Assembly: GCA_030762935.1 (NCBI GenBank)
Contig: CM060891.1
Location: 1,937,001 to 2,001,000 of the forward strand
Reading direction: 5' to 3'
Source: Hymenopus coronatus
Taxonomy: Eukaryota > Arthropoda > Insecta > Mantodea > Hymenopodidae
Length of the DNA: 64,000 nucleotides
This document shows positions 46,704 to 60,603 of this stretch, one piece after another; within the stretch, counting starts at the first letter, position 1; each line of letters opens with the position of its first letter. The translations under genes and the position numbers were made by a program. The notes under the pieces were generated by a model that did not search any database, was not told the DNA's origin, and saw only the letters and a program-made list of their open reading frames with translations.

Positions 46704-47392
46704 AATAAAGGCACGATAAATCAATAAACATTGTTGTAAAACCTCAAACGTGAGTTTAAACTGAAAATGATTTTCACAGTTCTTCAGGAAACATTTAACT
46801 TTTAATATACTTGCAGAAAAGTCAAGAAAAGTTTATTTGTTTGGTTTTACGAAATTATCATCATTAAAGTGTATTTTTTCTTCGACCGAGCGTAGTTGAG
46901 TAGTCTACGAGCTCATTTCAAACTTGATTTTTACGGAATCCACGCGCAGCAAGCGTAAAGTAATTTTGATACGATATTAGTGTGTATATATTGGTTATAG
47001 CAGGCCATGATATTATTGTGATGATATCATGCAGAATCAAATTTACTACCTGCTAAATCCCGAAAAGTTTATCAGAAATTTATGAAGTGGTGTTTACAAA
47101 GGAATGAACTGTAACCCTTGGTGAATGGCCCAAAATTATTTCATGTTTCCTTTCTTTTCTTTTAATATCAGAAAAGTGTCGTAGAAAAAACATTGTATGA
47201 TACGCGAGCGTAAAGTTTCTTTTTGATTCACAATATTCCCGCTCGAATCAAAAACCATAACTTTACGCTCTTACACTATAAATAAGAATTACGTTTTCTT
47301 GAATCTTTATTTTATGTTTTGACAGCGTGGCTTATATAAAGTGGTGTCGTCGTAATAGCAGATATTCACACAAAACTCTAAATACACAGTTG
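46704..47392. other. AT-rich spacer with an inverted repeat
   Basis: No gene. Contains the inverted repeat at 47206-47270, a related GCGTAAAGTAATTTTGAT stretch at about 46953, and a short imperfect palindrome, TGATATTATTGTGATGATATCA-like, near 47008-47029. Confidence 0.4.
47206..47270. repeat. Imperfect inverted repeat (stem-loop or MITE end)
   Basis: Left arm GAGCGTAAAGTTTC then TTTTTGATTC; right arm GAATCAAAAA then AACTTTACGCTC. The loop is about 15 bases. The arms are almost reverse complements. GAGCGTAAAG-like sequence also occurs about 250 bases to the left, so this could be one end of a small DNA transposon. Confidence 0.6.
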
Positions 47393-47655
47393 CAAAAATA
47401 TCTTAAGCATATCAAATTGTAATTAAAATCGTTAGAGCTATTTTTGAGAAACTGAAGAATGTTCCACGTAAGGGTAATTGAGGATGGGCGATTTCCCCGA
47501 AATATGACTGTCACATCCGTGAAGAATGCAGAACGCATACACATAGAGAAACAAAATCTTTTCTAAAATGAGTTTTTAAATTCGGGGGACCTCAAAAGGT
47601 ATATTTAAGTGGAATGCAATGGTTTTTCCACCTGCTATGTACATATTCTGTTGCG
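47393..47655 (+). mobile_element. HINE-like fragment P, hairpin-side part
   Basis: AATTAAAATCGTTAGAGCTA, TTTTTGAGAAACTGAAGAAT, a short CACA remnant near 47538, and GGGGGACCTCAAAAGG. Ends at ACCTGCTATGTACATATTC with half the hairpin lost. Confidence 0.65.
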
Positions 47656-47989
47656 TTTTAGGAAAATTAGAAGCCCTTGGAAATAAATATGAGTATTCTC
47701 ATAAAAGATGCAATTTTTTGAAATGCTAATATGTTTAATATATGACATTTCGAACAATAACTAATTTTGGACAAACTAATGAAAAACGACTACATGTGCT
47801 ACCTGATTATAATATGTGGGTAGTATAAAATGTTTAATAGATATAGAATGAATGTATTGTGTTCCTTTGGGTGGTTAACACAGATGTAGAGACCCACACA
47901 GAAGCTTGCTTTGATACGCCCATACGTCACATCCGGCGCTGGCAAAGGTTAACACTTTCTCTGCCACATGTACCTGGCAGCTATTGTAT
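47656..47989. other. Spacer, nothing recognised
   Basis: No feature recognised. Confidence 0.35.
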
Positions 47990-48325
47990 ACATTAGGTTA
48001 AAGCGTTAGTCGAATCTCTTAAAAGCTCATCGCAAATGAAATTCGGTTCTCTTTATATGGCCTGCATTAAAACAGAAGGATGAGAAAAGTTTATCTCGTA
48101 AATAAATGTCACATAAATTGTGTGTTTTAACGAGAACTACATGTTTTCTGTACACAATTCATGGAGAATAAAGTGGTCTTGAGAAACTGTTGCCAGCACT
48201 TTTGTTTCTTATCTCTTAATAAGAATTGTTTGGGATATATTGGTGTCGCAAGCTGCAGTTCACTTTTGTAAAAATGCTTTTTCATTGATATCGAGTTTTG
48301 GGTGCAATGCAATTCCTACCACTAT
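47990..48325 (+). mobile_element. HINE-like degenerate fragment Q
   Basis: CATTAGGTTAAAGCGTTAGTC, ACATAAATTGTGTGTTTTAA, CATGGAGAATAAAGTGGTCT and GATATCGAGTTTTGGGTGCA blocks appear in the order of a plus-orientation copy, with deletions between them. Confidence 0.6.
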
Positions 48326-48409
48326 ACAGGTACGCGGTCTGTGAACAGTAAACTTAAATACCAGACTTAGCTTTTAGGTTCGTTGTCTTCCAAGGGTGCT
48401 ACTACTCCT

Positions 48410-48672
48410 TATATATGCAACATGTCTTTCTTTTTCATTTTTTACCAGAAATGGTTGTTCCTTTTTTACAGCCAGGTTATGACATAGCGACCAGCTCTCA
48501 GCAGTCCCGACTTTCCTCTCTCTTCACCCCGCTGCTTTCTTGCAGGGCTACAAGTGTCCCTCGTTCGAGGTTGGCTGGTTCCAACATCCAACATTCCTCT
48601 TGAAGCAAGGAATAAGACAATTTCTGTTAGTGTTTATCCCGATTAGCATGAAGAGAAAGTCATGTGAAAGAA
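48410..48672 (-). mobile_element. HINE-like degenerate fragment, start-side
   Basis: GACATAGCGACCAGCTCTCA, then AAGCAAGGAATAAGACAATT, ATCCCGATTAGCATGA and AGAGAAAGTCATGTGAA. This is the start-type end of a minus-orientation copy. Confidence 0.55.
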
Positions 48673-48757
48673 CGTGTCCAGGATACAGACTGCGCATGCT
48701 CACAAGCGCCGTCATGACACAACTTCGATTTTTCAGCAGTCGCCTAACGCTCATTTT

Positions 48758-49544
48758 TACTTTCTCTACACCTACTATGTATAGAGAAGGTATTGTAATG
48801 GACCAAGAGATTCAATGCTGACATTTCACCGGAAATACACGTTTCATACTCCCCTGTATCCAAAACAAGTATTTTCAGAAACAGGTCCGTGTGTCTGTGG
48901 ACACGATAACTCAAAGACGAAAATTCGCTAAAATACGAAATTTTGTATTTAAGTTTAGTATCTTCCAGGGACGCGACAGGAACATTTTGAGAAACATCTC
49001 CCCATCCCTTTACATGGAAACAATTTCTAAAATTTTGATTTTGTGAAAATGGCTCTAACGATTTTGATTACAATACCGTATATAAAACATATTTTCATGA
49101 CAAATAAAATGTACATCTTAAATTTTCTGGGAATAACCTCTGAAGACATCTTTATTCTGGATCAATTTTACTGAGTTTTGTATAACTGGTAAACCAAGAC
49201 TTACTAAACAAAACATTTAGGTCTCGTTAAAACATACAATATACGTTTTTCCCCCCATTTCTGAAATCTTCGATGTTATTTCTTTCATATTTAAAATACT
49301 TAAACTTTTCGCACGCGGAAAGTTGTAAACTGCTGGCCCTGCACAGAAACGATTTCATCCATATGGCAACCGGCTTTTAAAATATTTGAGTATCGCTTTA
49401 GCCTGTGCATTTCCTTATTTTCCTTCTACTAACAAGGAAGCAAGTAATAAGAGAATTTCTGTTAATATTTATCTAGATTACAATGAAGTAGAAAAATAAT
49501 CTTTTCAACAATAATTTGTTACACCGATGCATGCAACACATCAA
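48758..49544 (-). mobile_element. Dispersed repeat copy S, HINE-like
   Basis: 787 bases. Hairpin TACTTTCTCTACACCTAC with TATGTATAGAGAAGG at 48758-48789 is shortened. The GT tract is reduced to GTGTGTCTGTG. The start-type end is decayed, with GCAACACATCAAG at about 49544. Confidence 0.75.
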
Positions 49545-49869
49545 GTTTTGATAAACGGTTTTAGTACCTAGATGGAAGCCGAGGATATGAACCCTGACCT
49601 GTCGCAACCACCCATCTCTACTTTCTCTGTCATTGTTTAAACTAAACGATAGCGACCCAGATGTGGTAACCAATGGTAGCGTACCTACTATGCAGAGACA
49701 GCTGCGATTCAACCTGCGGATAGCTGTGTGACTGTTTGAGCATTACTCAAAAGCAACAACTCGGAAGAATACCAACATGCGACACCAGCAATTTCAAAAC
49801 TTATCAGCCCAAATAAAAACATTTACATTTGTTTTCATCAAGAATGACATTGATTACAGCCGCGCACTC
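49545..49869. other. Spacer left of array 4
   Basis: No gene recognised. Minus-strand B-box-like traces (GTCAGGGTTCATATCC near 49600-49585) are too weak to call a SINE. Confidence 0.3.
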
Positions 49870-50269
49870 AAGGCGGCGGCTGTTCCATGTAACATCAGGG
49901 TCACTCAGCCCTCACCAAGGCGGCGAGTGTTCCATGTATCATCAGGGTCACTCAGCTCTCACCAAGGCGGCGGGTGTTCCCCCGCCATCACATTCCACCG
50001 CTGCTCCATGTATCATCAGGGTCACTCAGCCCTCACCAAGGCGGCGGGTGTTCCCCCGCCATCACATTCCACCGCTGCTCCATGTATCATCAGGGTCACT
50101 CAGCTCTCACCAAGGCGGCGGGTGTTCCATGTATCATCAGGGTCACTCAGCTCTCACCAAGGCGGCGGGTGTTCCATGTATCATCAGGGTCACTCAGCCC
50201 TCACCAAGGCGGCGGGTGTTCCATGTAACATCAGGGTCACTCAGCTCTCACCAAGGCGGCGGGTGTTCC

Positions 50270-52730
50270 ATGTTTCATCAGGGTCACTCAGCCCTCACCA
50301 AGGCGGCGGGTGTTCCCCCGCTGTTCCATGTATCATCAGAGTCACTCAGCCCTCACCAAGGCGGCGGATGTTCCCCCGCCATCACATTCCACCGCTGTTC
50401 CATGTATCATCAGGGTCACTCAGCCCTCACCAAGGCGGCGGGTGTTCCCCCGCTGCTCCATGTATCATCAGAGTCACTCAGCCCTCACCAAGGCGGCGGG
50501 TGTTCCCCCTCCAGCACATTCCACCGCTGCTCCATGTATCATCAGGGTCACTCAGCCCTCACCAAGGCGGCGGGTGTTCCATGTATCATCAGGGTCACTC
50601 AGCTCTCACCAAGGCGGCGGGTGTTCCATGTATCATCAGGGTCACTCAGCTCTCACCAAGGCGGCGGGTGTTCCATGTATCATCAGGGTCACTCAGCTCT
50701 CACCAAGGCGGCGGGTGTTCCATGTATCATCAGGGTCACTCAGCCCTCACCAAGGCGGCGGGTGTTCCCCCGCTGCTCCATGTATCATCAGGGTCACTCA
50801 GCCCTCACCAAGGCGGCAAGTGTTCCATGTATCATCAGGGTCACTCAGCTCTCACCAAGGCGGCGGGTGTTCCATGTATCATCAGGGTCACTCAGCCCTC
50901 ACCAAGGCGGCGGGTGTTCCATGTATCATCAGGGTCACTCAGCTCTCACCAAGGCGGCGGGTGTTCCATGTATCATCAGGGTCACTCAGCTCTCACCAAG
51001 GCGGCGGGTGTTCCATGTATCATCAGGGTCACTCAGCTCTCACCAAGGCGGCGGGTGTTCCATGTATCATCAGGGTCACTCAGCTCTCACCAAGGTGGCG
51101 GGTGTTCCATGTATCATCAGGGTCACTCAGCTCTCACCAAGGCGGCGGGTGTTCCCCCGCCATCACATTCCCCCGCTGCTCCATGTATCATCAGGGTCAC
51201 TCTGCTCTCACCAAGGCGGCGGGTGTTCCCCCGCCATCACATTCCACCGCTGTTCCATGTATCATCAGGGTCACTCAGCTCTCACCAAGGCGGCGGGTGT
51301 TCCCCCGCCATTACATTCCACCGCTGTTCCATGTATCATCAGGGTCACTCAGCCCTCACCAAGCGGCGGGCGTTGCACCGCTGCTCCATATATCATCAGG
51401 GTCACTCAGCCCTCACCAAGACGGCGGGTGTTCCCCCGCTGCTCCATGTATCATCAGGGTCACTCAGCCCTCACCAAGGCGGCGGGTGTTCCCCCGCCAT
51501 CACATTCCACCGCTGCTCCATGTTTCATCAGGGTCACTCAGCCCTCACCAAGGCGGTGGGTGTTCCCCCGCTGTTCCATGTATCATCAGGGTCACTCAGC
51601 CCTCACCAAGGCGGCGGGTGTTCCCCCGCCATCACATTCCCCCGCTGCTCCATGTATCATCAGGGTGACTCAGTCCTCACCAAGGCGGCGGGTGTTCCCC
51701 CGCCATCACATTCCACCGCTGCTCCATATATCATCAGGGTCACTCAGCCCTCACCAAGGCGGCGGGTGTTCCCCCGCCATCACATTCCACCGCTGCTCCA
51801 TGTATCATCAGGGTCACTCAGCCCTCACCAAGGCGGCGGGTGTTCCCCCGCTGCTCCATGTATCATCAGGGTCACTCAGCCCTCACCAAGGCGGCGGGTG
51901 TTCCCCCGCCATCACATTCCACCGTTGCTGCATGTTTCATCAGGGTCACTCAGCCCTCACCAAGGCGGCGGGTGTTCCCCCGCTGTTCCATGTATCATCA
52001 GAGTCACTCAGCTCTCACCAAGGCGGCGGTTGTTCCCCCGCCATCACATTCCACCGCTGTTCCATGTATCATCAGGGTCACTCAGCCCTCACCAAGGCGG
52101 CGGGTGTTCCCCCGCTCCTCCATGTATCATCAGAGTCACTCAGCCCTCACCAAGGCGGCGGGTGTTCCCCCTCCAGCACATTCCACCGCTGCTCCATGTA
52201 TCATCAGGGTCACTCAGCCCTCACCAAGGCGGCGGGTGTTCCATGTATCATCAGGGTCACTCAGCTCTCACCAAGGCGGCGGGTGTTCCAAGTATCATCA
52301 GGGTCACTCAGCTCTCACCAAGGCGGCGGGTGTTCCATGTATCATCAGGGTCACTCAGCTCTCACCAAGGCGGCGGGTGTTCCATGTATCATCAGGGTCA
52401 CTCAGCCCTCACCAAGGCAGCGGGTGTTCCCCCGCTGCTCCATGTATCATCAGGGTCACTCAGCCCTCACCAAGGCGGCAAGTGTTCCATGTATCATCAG
52501 GGTCACTCAGCTCTCACCAAGGCGGCGGGTGTTCCATGTATCATCAGGGTCACTCAGTCCTCACCAAGGCGGCGGGTGTTCCATGTATCATCAGGGTCAC
52601 TCAGCTCTCACCAAGGCGGCGGGTGTTCCATGTATCATCAGTATCACTCAGCTCTCACCAAGGCGGCGGGTGTTCCATGTATCATCAGGGTCACTCAGCT
52701 CTCACCAAGGCGGCGGGTGTTCCATGTATC
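50270..52730 (+). repeat. Duplicated 0.8 kb block in array 4, offset 1662
   Basis: The variant order at about 50270-51060 recurs at about 51930-52730. Shared rare markers at offset 1662 are CCCTCCAGCACATTCCACCG (50508 and 52170) and GGCGGCAAGTGTT (ending near 50824 and 52486). The copies differ by scattered substitutions, so this is older than the 2 kb blocks further right. Confidence 0.75.
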
Positions 52731-53939
52731 ATCAGGGTCACTCAGCTCTCACCAAGGCGGCGGGTGTTCCCCCGCTGTTCCATGTATCATCAGAGTCACT
52801 CAGCCCTCACCAAGGCGGCGGATGTTCCCCCGCCATCACATTCCACCGCTGCTCCATGTATCATCAGGGTCACTCAGCCCTCACCAAGGCGGCGGGTGTT
52901 CCATGTATCATCAGGGTCACTCAGCCATCACCAAGGCGGCGGGTGTTCCATGTATCATCAGGGTCACTCAGCCCTCACCAAGGCGGCGGGTGTTCCATGT
53001 ATCATCAGGGTCACTCAGCCCTCACCAAGGCGGCGGATGTTCCCCCGCCATCACATTCCACCGCTGCTCCATGTATCATCAGGGTCACTCAGCCCTCACC
53101 AAGGCGGCGGGTGTTCCACCGCTGCTCCATATATCATCAGGGTCACTCAGCCCTCACCAAGGCGGCGGGTGTTCCCCCGCTGCTCCATGTATCATCAGGG
53201 TCACTCAGCCCTCACCAAGGCGGCGGGTGTTCCATGTATCATCAGGGTCACTCAGCCCTCACCAAGGCGGCGGGTGTTCCCCCGCTGTTCCATGTATCAT
53301 CAGGGTCACTCAGCCCTCACCAAGGCGGCGAGTGTTCCATGTATCATCAGGGTCACTCAGCCCTCACCAAGGCGGCGGGTGTTCCCCCGCTGCTCCATGT
53401 ATCATCAGGGTCACTCAGCCCTCACCAAGGCGGCGGGTGTTCCATGTATAATCAGGATCACTCAGCCCTCACCAAGGCGGCGGGTGTTCCATGTATCATC
53501 AGGGTCACTCAGCCCTCACCAAGGCGGCGGGTGTTCCCCCGCTGCTCCATGTATCATCAGAGTCACTCAGCCCTCACCAAGGCGGCGAGTGTTCCCCCTC
53601 CAGCACATTCCCCCGCTGCTCCATGTATCATCAGAGTCACTCAGCCCTCACCAAGGCGGCGGATGTTCCCCCGCCATCACAATCCCCCGCTGTTCCATGT
53701 ATCATCAGGATCACTCGGCCCTCACCAAGGCGGCGGGTGTTCCATGTATCATCAGGGTCACTCAGCCCTCACCAAGGCGGCGGGTGTTCCCCCGCTGCTC
53801 CATGTATCATCAGGGTCACTCAGCCCTCACCAAGGCGGCGAGTGTTCCATGTATCATCAGGGTCACTCAGCTCTCACCAAGGCGGCGGGTGTTCCATGTA
53901 TCATCAGGGTCACTCAGCCCTCACCAAGGCGGCGGGTGT

Positions 53940-56900
53940 TCCATGTATCATCAGGGTCACTCAGCTCTCACCAAGGCGGCGGGTGTTCCATGTATCATCA
54001 GGGTCACTCAGCTCTCACCAAGGCGGCGGGTGTTCCATGTATCATCAGGGTCACTCAGCTCTCACCAAGGCGGCGGGTGTTCCATGTATCATCAGGGTCA
54101 CTCAGCTCTCACCAAGGCGGCGGGTGTTCCATGTATCATCAGGGTCACTCAGCTCTCACCAAGGCGGCGGGTGTTCCCCCGCCATCACATTCCCCCGCTG
54201 CTCCATGTATCATCAGGGTCACTCAGCTCTCACCAAGGCGGCGGGTGTTCCCCCGCCATCACATTCCACCGCTGTTCCATGTATCATCAGGGTCACTCAG
54301 CCCTCACCAAGGCGGCGGGTGTTCCGCCGCCATCACATTCCACCGCTGTTCCATGTATCATCAGGGTCACTCAGCTCTCACCAAGGCGGCGGGTGTTCCA
54401 TGTATCATCAGGGTCACTCAGCTCTCACCAAGGCGGCGGGTGTTCCCCCGCCATCACATTCCCCCGCTGCTCCATGTATCATCAGGGTCACTCAGCTCTC
54501 ACCAAGGCGGCGGGTGTTCCCCCGCCATCACATTCCACCGCTGTTCCATGTATCATCAGGGTCACTCAGCCCTCACCAAGGCGGCGGGTGTTCCATGTAT
54601 CATCAGGGTCACTCAGCTCTCACCAAGGCGGCGGGTGTTCCATGTATCATCAGGGTCACTCAGCTCTCACCAAGGCGGCGGGTGTTCCCCCGCCATCACA
54701 TTCCCCCGCTGCTCCATGTATCATCAGGGTCACTCTGCTCTCACCAAGGCGGCGGGTGTTCCCCCGCCATCACATTCCACCGCTGTTCCATGTATCATCA
54801 GGGTCACTCAGCTCTCACCAAGGCGGCGGGTGTTCCCCCGCCATCACATTCCACCGCTGTTCCATGTATCATCAGGGTCACTCAGCCCTCACCAAGGCGG
54901 CGGGTGTTCCGCCGCCATCACATTCCACCGCTGTTCCATGTATCATCAGGGTCACTCAGCCCTCACTAAGGCTGCGGGTGTTCCCCCGCCATCACATTCC
55001 ACCGCTGCTCCATATATCATCAGGGTCACTCAGCCCTCACCAAGGCGGCGGGTGTTCCCCCGCTGCTCCGTGTATCATCAGGGTCACTCAGCCCTCACCA
55101 AGGCGGCGGGTGTTCCCCCGCCATCACATTCCCCCGCTGCTCCATGTATCATCAGGGTGACTCAGTCCTCACCAAGGCGGCGGGTGTTCCCCCGCCATCA
55201 CATTCCACCGCTGCTCCATATATCATCAGGGTCACTCAGCCCTCACCAAGGCGGCGGGTGTTCCCCCGCCATCACATTCCACCGCTGCTCCATGTATCAT
55301 CAGGGTCACTCAGCCCTCACCAAGGCGGCGGGTGTTCCCCCGCTGCTCCATGTATCATCAGGGTCACTCAGCCCTCACCAAGGCGGCGGGTGTTCCCCCG
55401 CCATCACATTCCACCGCTGCTCCATGTATCATCAGGGTCACTCAGCCCTCACCAAGGCGGCGGGTGTTCCCCCGCTGCTCCATGTATCATCAGGGTCACT
55501 CAGCCCTCACCAAGGCGGCGGGTGTTCCCCCACCATCACATTCCACCGCTGCTCCATGTATCATCAGGGTCACTCAGCCCTCACCAAGGCGGCGGGTGTT
55601 CCATGTATCATCAGGGTCACTCAGCTCTCACCAAGGCGGCGGGTGTTCCCCCGCTGCTCCATGTATCATCAGGGTCACTCAGCCCTCACCAAGGCGGCGA
55701 GTGTTCCATGTATCATCAGGGTGACTCAGTCCTCACTAAGGCGGCGGGTGTTCCATGTATCATCAGGGTCACTCAGCTCTCACCAAGGCGGCGGGTGTTC
55801 CCCCGCTGCTCCATGTATCATCAGGGTCACTCAGCTCTCACCAAGGCGGCGGGTGTTCCCCCGCTGCTCCATGTATCATCAGGGTCACTCAGCTCTCACC
55901 AAGGCGGCGGGTGTTCCCCCGCTGCTCCATGTATCATCAGGATCACTCAGCCCTCACCAAGGCGGCGGGTGTTCCCCCGCTGCTCCATGTAACATCAGGG
56001 TCACTCAGCCCTCACCAAGGCGGCGAGTGTTCCATGTATCATCAGGGTCACTCAGCCCTCACCAAGGCGGCGGGTGTTCCATGTATCATCAGGGTCACTC
56101 AGCCCTCACCAAGGCGGCGGGTGTTCCATGTATCATCAGGGTCACTCAGCCCTCACCAAGGCGGCGGGTGTTCCCCCGCTGCTCCATGTATCATCAGGGT
56201 CACTCAGCCCTCACCAAGGCGGCGGGTGTTCCATGTATCATCAGGGTGACTCAGCCCTCACCAAGGCGGCGGGTGTTCCATGTATCATCAGGGTCACTCA
56301 GCCCTCACCAAGGCGGCGGTTGTTCCATGTATCATCAGGGTCACTCAGCTCTCACCAAGGCGGCGGGTGTTCCATGTATCATCAGGGTCACTCAGCTCTC
56401 ACCAAGGCGGCGGGTGTTCCATGTATCATCAGGGTCACTCAGCTCTCACCAAGGCGGCGGGTGTTCCATGTATCATCAGGGTCACTCAGCTCTCACCAAG
56501 GCGGCTGGTGTTCCATGTATCATCAGGGTCACTCAGCTCTCACCATGGCGGCGGGTGTTCCCCCGCCATCACATTCCCCCGCTGCTCCATGTATCATCAG
56601 GGTCACTCTGCTCTCACCAAGGCGGCGGGTGTTCCCCCGCCATCACATTCCACCACTGTTCCATGTATCATCAGGGTCACTCAGCTCTCACCAAGACGGC
56701 GGGTGTTCCCCCGCCATCACATTCCACCGCTGTTCCATGTATCATCAGGGTCACTCAGCCCTCACCAAGGCGGCGGGTGTTCCGCCGCCATCACATTCCA
56801 CCGCTGTTCCATGTATCATCAGGGTCACTCAGCCCTCACCAAGGCGGCGGGTGTTCCTCCACCATCACATTCCACCGCTGCTCCATGTATCATCAGGGTG

Positions 56901-59150
56901 ACTCAGTCCTCATCAAGGCGGCGGGTTTTCCATATATCATCAGGGTCACTCAGCCCTCACCAAGGCGGCGGGCGTTCCACCGCTGCTCCATATATCATCA
57001 GGGTCACTCAGCCCTCACCAAGGCGGCGGGTGTTCCCCCGCTGCTCCGTGTATCATCAGGGTCACTCAGCCCTCACCAAGGCGGCGGGTGTTCCCCCGCC
57101 ATCACATTCCCCCGCTGCTCCATGTATCATCAGGGTGACTCAGTCCTCACCAAGGCGGCGGGTGTTCCCCCGCCATCACATTCCACCGCTGCTCCATATA
57201 TCATCAGGGTCACTCAGCCCTTACCAAGGCGGCGGGTGTTCCCCCGCCATCACATTCCACCGCTGCTCCATGTATCATCAGGGTCACTCAGCCCTCACCA
57301 AGGCGGCGGGTGTTCCCCCGCTGCTCCATGTATCATCAGGGTCACTCAGCCCTCACCAAGGCGGCGGGTGTTCCCCCGCCATCACATTCCACCGCTGCTC
57401 CATGTATCATCAGGGTCACTCAGCCCTCACCAAGGCGGCGGGTGTTCCCCCGCTGCTCCATGTATCATCAGGGTCACTCAGCCCTCACCAAGGTGGCGGG
57501 TGTTCCCCCACCATCACATTCCACCGCTGCTCCATGTATCATCAGGGTCACTCAGCCCTCACCAAGGCGGCGGGTGTTCCATGTATCATCAGGGTCACTC
57601 AGCTCTCACCAAGGCGGCGGGTGTTCCCCCGCTGCTCCATGTATCATCAGGGTCACTCAGCCCTCACCAAGGCGGCGAGTGTTCCATGTATCATCAGGGT
57701 GACTCAGTCCTCACTAAGGCGGCGGGTGTTCCATGTATCATCAGGGTCACTCAGCTCTCACCAAGGCGGCGGGTGTTCCCCCGCTGCTCCATGTATCATC
57801 AGGGTCACTCAGCTCTCACCAAGGCGGCGGGTGTTCCCCCGCTGCTCCATGTATCATCAGGGTCACTCAGCTCTCACCAAGGCGGCGGGTGTTCCCCCGC
57901 TGCTCCATGTATCATCAGGATCACTCAGCCCTCACCAAGGCGGCGGGTGTTCCCCCGCTGCTCCATGTAACATCAGGGTCACTCAGCCCTCACCAAGGCG
58001 GCGAGTGTTCCATGTATCATCAGGGTCACTCAGCCCTCACCAAGGCGGCGGGTGTTCCATGTATCATCAGGGTCACTCAGCCCTCACCAAGGCGGCGGGT
58101 GTTCCATGTATCATCAGGGTCACTCAGCCCTCACCAAGGCGGCGGGTGTTCCATGTATCATCAGGGTCACTCAGCTCTCACCAAGGCGGCGGGTGTTCCA
58201 TGTATCATCAGGGTCACTCAGCTCTCACCAAGGCGGCGGGTGTTCCATGTATCATCAGGGTCACTCAGCTCTCACCAAGGCGGCGGGTGTTCCATGTATC
58301 ATCAGGGTCACTCAGCTCTCACCAAGGCGGCGGGTGTTCCATGTATCATCAGGGTCACTCAGCTCTCACCAAGGCGGCGGGTGTTCCCCCGCCATCACAT
58401 TCCCCCGCTGCTCCATGTATCATCAGGGTCACTCAGCTCTCACCAAGGCGGCGGGTGTTCCCCCGCCATCACATTCCACCGCTGTTCCATGTATCATCAG
58501 GGTCACTCAGCCCTCACCAAGGCGGCGGGTGTTCCGCCGCCATCACATTCCACCGCTGTTCCATGTATCATCAGGGTCACTCAGCTCTCACCAAGGCGGC
58601 GGGTGTTCCATGTATCATCAGGGTCACTCAGCTCTCACCAAGGCGGCGGGTGTTCCCCCGCCATCACATTCCCCCGCTGCTCCATGTATCATCAGGGTCA
58701 CTCAGCTCTCACCAAGGCGGCGGGTGTTCCCCCGCCATCACATTCCACCGCTGTTCCATGTATCATCAGGGTCACTCAGCCCTCACCAAGGCGGCGGGTG
58801 TTCCATGTATCATCAGGGTCACTCAGCTCTCACCAAGGCGGCGGGTGTTCCATGTATCATCAGGGTCACTCAGCTCTCACCAAGGCGGCGGGTGTTCCCC
58901 CGCCATCACATTCCCCCGCTGCTCCATGTATCATCAGGGTCACTCTGCTCTCACCAAGGCGGCGGGTGTTCCCCCGCCATCACATTCCACCGCTGTTCCA
59001 TGTATCATCAGGGTCACTCAGCTCTCACCAAGGCGGCGGGTGTTCCCCCGCCATCACATTCCACCGCTGTTCCATGTATCATCAGGGTCACTCAGCCCTC
59101 ACCAAGGCGGCGGGTGTTCCGCCGCCATCACATTCCACCGCTGTTCCATG
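53940..59150 (+). repeat. About 1 kb block repeated at offset 4210 in array 4
   Basis: Unit order from about 53940 to 54950 recurs at about 58150-59160. Both contain two GTTCCGCCGCCATCACATTC variants (54321 and 54906; 58531 and 59116), an exact 4210 offset, and the CACTCTGCTC variant (54732 and 58942). Confidence 0.75.
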
Positions 59151-60603
59151 TATCATCAGGGTGACTCAGTCCTCATCAAGGCGGCGGGTTTTCCATATAT
59201 CATCAGGGTCACTCAGCCCTCACCAAGGCGGCGGGCGTTCCACCGCTGCTCCATATATCATCAGGGTCACTCAGCCCTCACCAAGGCGGCGGGTGTTCCC
59301 CCGCTGCTCCGTGTATCATCAGGGTCATTCAGCCCTCACCAAGGCGGCGGGTGTTCCCCCGCCATCACATTCCCCCGCTGCTCCATGTATCATCAGGGTG
59401 ACTCAGTCCTCACCAAGGCGGCGGGTGTTCCCCCGCCATCACATTCCACCGCTGCTCCATATATCATCAGGGTCACTCAGCCCTTACCAAGGCGGCGGGT
59501 GTTCCCCCGCCATCACATTCCACCGCTGCTCCATGTATCATCAGGGTCACTCAGCCCTCACCAAGGCGGCGGGTGTTCCCCCGCTGCTCCATGTATCATC
59601 AGGGTCACTCAGCCCTCACCAAGGCGGCGGGTGTTCCCCCGCCATCACATTCCACCGCTGCTCCATGTATCATCAGGGTCACTCAGCCCTCACCAAGGCG
59701 GCGGGTGTTCCCCCGCTGCTCCATGTATCATCAGGGTCACTCAGCCCTCACCAAGGTGGCGGGTGTTCCCCCACCATCACATTCCACCGCTGCTCCATGT
59801 ATCATCAGGGTCACTCAGCCCTCACCAAGGCGGCGGGTGTTCCATGTATCATCAGGGTCACTCAGCTCTCACCAAGGCGGCGGGTGTTCCCCCGCTGCTC
59901 CATGTATCATCAGGGTCACTCAGCCCTCACCAAGGCGGCGAGTGTTCCATGTATCATCAGGGTGACTCAGTCCTCACTAAGGCGGCGGGTGTTCCATGTA
60001 TCATCAGGGTCACTCAGCTCTCACCAAGGCGGCGGGTGTTCCCCCGCTGCTCCATGTATCATCAGGGTCACTCAGCTCTCACCAAGGCGGCGGGTGTTCC
60101 CCCGCTGCTCCATGTATCATCAGGGTCACTCAGCTCTCACCAAGGCGGCGGGTGTTCCCCCGCTGCTCCATGTATCATCAGGATCACTCAGCCCTCACCA
60201 AGGCGGCGGGTGTTCCCCCGCTGCTCCATGTAACATCAGGGTCACTCAGCCCTCACCAAGGCGGCGAGTGTTCCATGTATCATCAGGGTCACTCAGCCCT
60301 CACCAAGGCGGCGGGTGTTCCATGTATCATCAGGGTCACTCAGCCCTCACCAAGGCGGCGGGTGTTCCATGTATCATCAGGGTCACTCAGCCCTCACCAA
60401 GGCGGCGGGTGTTCCATGTATCATCAGGGTCACTCAGCTCTCACCAAGGCGGCGGGTGTTCCATGTATCATCAGGGTCACTCAGCTCTCACCAAGGCGGC
60501 GGGTGTTCCATGTATCATCAGGGTCACTCAGCTCTCACCAAGGCGGCGGGTGTTCCATGTATCATCAGGGTCACTCAGCTCTCACCAAGGCGGCGGGTGT
60601 TCC
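55010..60603 (+). repeat. Three successive copies of a 1-1.4 kb cassette in array 4
   Basis: The cassette from the GCTCCGTGTATC variant (55065, 57043, 59306) to the GTAACATCAGGG variant (55990, 57968, 60231) occurs three times, at offsets 1978 and 2263. The first pair matches over about 55010-56170 and 56988-58148; the second over about 56897-58340 and 59160-60603. Marker GTGACTCAGTCCTCACTAAG lies at about 55720, 57698 and 59961, and again at 63081. The first 0.7 kb of a fourth copy lies at 62940-63650. Confidence 0.8.
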
